64,000 bases of DNA from Acidovorax sp. SRB_14. GTDB lineage: Bacteria; Pseudomonadota; Gammaproteobacteria; Burkholderiales; Burkholderiaceae_C. The notes beneath the pieces were generated by a model. It ran no database searches. It was not told where the DNA came from and worked only from the letters and a program-made list of their open reading frames with translations. The stretch lies in NCBI RefSeq assembly GCF_012932145.1, contig NZ_MWOK01000006.1, forward strand, positions 62,001 through 126,000, read 5' to 3'. Both the position numbers and the translations under genes were made by a program. Below, piece after piece: positions 61,418-64,000 of the stretch. How positions within the stretch are numbered: the first letter of the stretch is position 1; each line of letters begins with the position of its first letter.

Positions 61418-62047
61418 TCAGCCGCCCGGCCACGGCGCTGGCACTTCGCGCCACTGGCCCGGCTGCAGACCGTCCAGCGCCCAGGGGCCGATGGCCACGC
61501 GCACCAGGCGCAGCGTGGGCAGGCCGACGGCGGCCGTCATGCGCCGCACCTGGCGGTTGCGGCCTTCGCGGATCACCAGTTCGAGCCAGTGCGTGGGAAT
61601 GCTCTGGCGAAAGCGCACGGGCGGGTCGCGCGGCCACAGGTCGGGTGAGACCAGCAGGCGGGCCTGTGCGGGCAGGGTCATGCCGTCGTTGAGCCGCACG
61701 CCCGCGCACAGCTGCTGCAGCTGCGCCACGCTGGGCGTGCCTTCGACCTGCACCCAGTAGGTCTTGGCGAGCTTGTGGCGCGGGTCGGCAATGCGCGCCT
61801 GCAGCTGGCCGTCGTTGGTCAGGAGCAGCAGGCCCTCGCTGTCGCGGTCCAGACGCCCGGCCGGGTAGACGCCGGGCACGTCGACAAAGTCCTTGAGCGT
61901 GGCGCGGCCCGCCCCGTCGCTGAACTGCGTCAGCACGTCGAACGGCTTGTTGAGCAGCAGCAGGCGCGGCGCGGCGGGTGCGGCCTGGGCCACGCGGCGC
62001 TGCGGCGGCCGCGCCGGCCCGCGGCGGGAAGGAAAAGGTGCGGGCAT
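61418..62047 (-). CDS. rluE: RluE-like 23S rRNA pseudouridine synthase
   Basis: 209 aa, RsuA/RluB/E/F family without the N-terminal S4 domain. [16 protein letters not shown], the catalytic [17 protein letters not shown] (Asp), [13 protein letters not shown] and [17 protein letters not shown]. Lacking S4 and being short, it fits RluE (U2457) best. ATG 62047 is used; an in-frame GTG at 62062 (MSEPA) is possible. Convergent with the SDR gene. Confidence 0.85.
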   Translation of the reverse strand: MPAPFPSRRGPARPPQRRVAQAAPAAPRLLLLNKPFDVLTQFSDGAGRATLKDFVDVPGVYPAGRLDRDSEGLLLLTNDGQLQARIADPRHKLAKTYWVQVEGTPSVAQLQQLCAGVRLNDGMTLPAQARLLVSPDLWPRDPPVRFRQSIPTHWLELVIREGRNRQVRRMTAAVGLPTLRLVRVAIGPWALDGLQPGQWREVPAPWPGG

Positions 62048-62068
62048 GGCGGGTTCGCTCACACCTTC

Positions 62069-62944
<876 letters not shown>

Positions 62945-62945
62945 T

Positions 62946-62993
62946 CAAAAAAGGAGCATCCGGCGCATGCTCATCAAGGGCTAGAGCCCTCAA
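62946..62993 (+). repeat. Dispersed ~50 bp repeat, copy K
   Basis: AAAAAAGGAGCATCCGGCGC, ATGCTCATCAAGGGCTAGAG, CCCTCAAAC, then a CACCTGAAATTCAGGTG dyad. Between panB and panC; more diverged in the core than copies A-E. Confidence 0.55.
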
Positions 62994-63023
62994 ACACCTG
63001 AAATTCAGGTGCGCGCAGACGGG

Positions 63024-63920
63024 CTACCAGGCGTGTTGCGCGTTGTCGGGAAAGCGCCCTTGCTTGACGGCCTGCACATAGGCCTCGATGGCGCCGCGCA
63101 CGCTGCCCGCGCCCTGCATGAAGTTGTGCACGAAGCGCGGCATCTTCCCGAGGTTCATGCCGAGCATGTCGTGCAGCACCAGCACCTGGCCGGCCGTGCC
63201 CTGGCCTGCGCCGATGCCGATAGTGGGGCAGTGCGCCAGCTCGGCGGTCAGCTCGGCAGCGAGCTGCGCCGGCACCATCTCCAGCACCAGCAACGCGGCG
63301 CCCGCGTCCTGCAGCTCGCGCGCGTGGCGGCGCAGGGTCTGCGCGGCCTGGTCGGTCTTGCCCTGCACGCGGTAACCGCCGAGCGCGTGCACGGTCTGCG
63401 GCGTCAGGCCCAGGTGGGCGCAAACCGGAATGCCGCGCTCGACCAGGAAGCGCACGGTCTCGGTGGTCCAGCCGCCGCCTTCGAGCTTGACCATGTGGGC
63501 GCCGGCCTGCATCAGCGCGCAGGCGCTGTGCAGGGCCTGCTCCTTCGAGGCGTGGTAGCTGCCAAACGGCAGATCGGCCACCAGCCAGGCCGTGCCCTGC
63601 ACGCGGTGCAGGCCGCGCGCCACGCTTTCGGTGTGGTAGACCATGGTGTCCAGCTGCACGCCCACCGTGCTGGGCAGGCCCTGGCAGACCATGCCGAGCG
63701 AGTCGCCGACCAGCAGGCACTCGACGCCGGCGGCATCGGCCACGGCCGCGAAGGTCGCGTCGTAGGCCGTGAGCATGGTGATCTTCTCGCCGCGCGCGCG
63801 CATCTCCTGCAGGCGCGGCAAGCTCACGGGGCGGCGCTGGGGCAGGGGCGAGGCCGGAGGCAGGGTGCCGTAGGGCGTGGCGCTGGCCGGCGCGGAGGGC
63901 TGCGCGGGGGTATCTGGCAT
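63024..63920 (-). CDS. panB: 3-methyl-2-oxobutanoate hydroxymethyltransferase
   Basis: 298 aa. First step of pantothenate synthesis: ketoisovalerate plus methylene-THF gives ketopantoate. [117 protein letters not shown]. An N-terminal extension of about 30 Pro/Ala-rich residues precedes the family domain; a start further in is possible. Confidence 0.95.
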   Translation of the reverse strand: MPDTPAQPSAPASATPYGTLPPASPLPQRRPVSLPRLQEMRARGEKITMLTAYDATFAAVADAAGVECLLVGDSLGMVCQGLPSTVGVQLDTMVYHTESVARGLHRVQGTAWLVADLPFGSYHASKEQALHSACALMQAGAHMVKLEGGGWTTETVRFLVERGIPVCAHLGLTPQTVHALGGYRVQGKTDQAAQTLRRHARELQDAGAALLVLEMVPAQLAAELTAELAHCPTIGIGAGQGTAGQVLVLHDMLGMNLGKMPRFVHNFMQGAGSVRGAIEAYVQAVKQGRFPDNAQHAW

Positions 63921-64000
63921 GGCGGCGTTCTTCCAAAGTCCTCGGGAGCGGCGAGTCTAGTCGAAGCCGCTATGCTTCACGGCATGACATATTTCGCAGA

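Noticed and set aside
63984-64000. ATG ACA TAT TTC GCA at the very end of the window, a possible start of a plus-strand gene
   Set aside because: Only five codons are visible, no clear ribosome-binding site, no basis for a product.

Overview
The window is high-GC, densely packed bacterial chromosome. The gene content points to a betaproteobacterium of the family Comamonadaceae (Acidovorax-like): a ctaD-ctaG-ctaE-surf1-ctaA-ctaB-SCO oxidase cluster, RpoH-type sigma-32, TctC/Bug binding proteins, panBC, and a dispersed ~50 bp repeat of a kind I associate with this group. The genus is inference; no rRNA or tRNA gene was seen.

Layout. 1-7.4 kb: 3' part of ctaD and the aa3 cytochrome c oxidase assembly genes (ctaG, ctaE, SURF1, a SCO-like protein, heme A synthase, heme O synthase, SCO). 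7.4-9.5 kb: a Bug-type binding protein and rpoH, the latter with a CIRCE (HrcA) site. 10.5-20.8 kb: a ten-gene, nearly gapless operon (glutathione peroxidase, FAD oxidoreductase, DUF1365, cyclopropane-fatty-acid synthase-like protein, chalcone-isomerase-like protein, MFS carrier, DUF3833 lipoprotein, SDR, NTF2-like protein, photolyase), divergent from a CarH/LitR-type B12 photoreceptor regulator; this looks like a light-induced photo-oxidative stress system. 20.9-29.5 kb: cutA, a GGDEF-EAL protein, ftsY, an M16 peptidase pair, rsmD, coaD. 29.6-34.1 kb: small envelope-stress proteins and a NarL-type two-component set. 34.2-39.8 kb: housekeeping genes (moeB-like, ctpA, gpmA, rhodanese, grxC, secB, gpsA). 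39.8-48.2 kb: an MHS transporter and the cyoABCD bo3 quinol oxidase operon, continuing into a second SURF1 gene and a RegB/RegA redox two-component pair.

48.3-61.4 kb is an accessory stress island and the most interesting part. It holds a KGG general-stress protein, a decayed isochorismatase, a small Rho-N-like protein whose frame now runs antisense through that pseudogene, a 372-residue Gly/Tyr/Gln/Ser-rich low-complexity protein, an apparently isolated rpoN (sigma-54), a hybrid histidine kinase, a YciE-like ferritin-fold protein, a sigma-54 activator, a DUF4142 protein and a YghA-like SDR. By eye I find seven -24/-12 elements with exact 12-nt GG-to-GC spacing, one ahead of each of seven effector or kinase genes. 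The proposal is a self-contained sigma-54 stress regulon encoded beside its own sigma factor, activator and kinase.

61.4-64 kb: an RluE-like pseudouridine synthase and panC/panB. Across the whole window a ~50 bp imperfect inverted repeat occurs about nine times. In three genes it lies in frame inside the coding sequence and supplies the core of the secretion signal.
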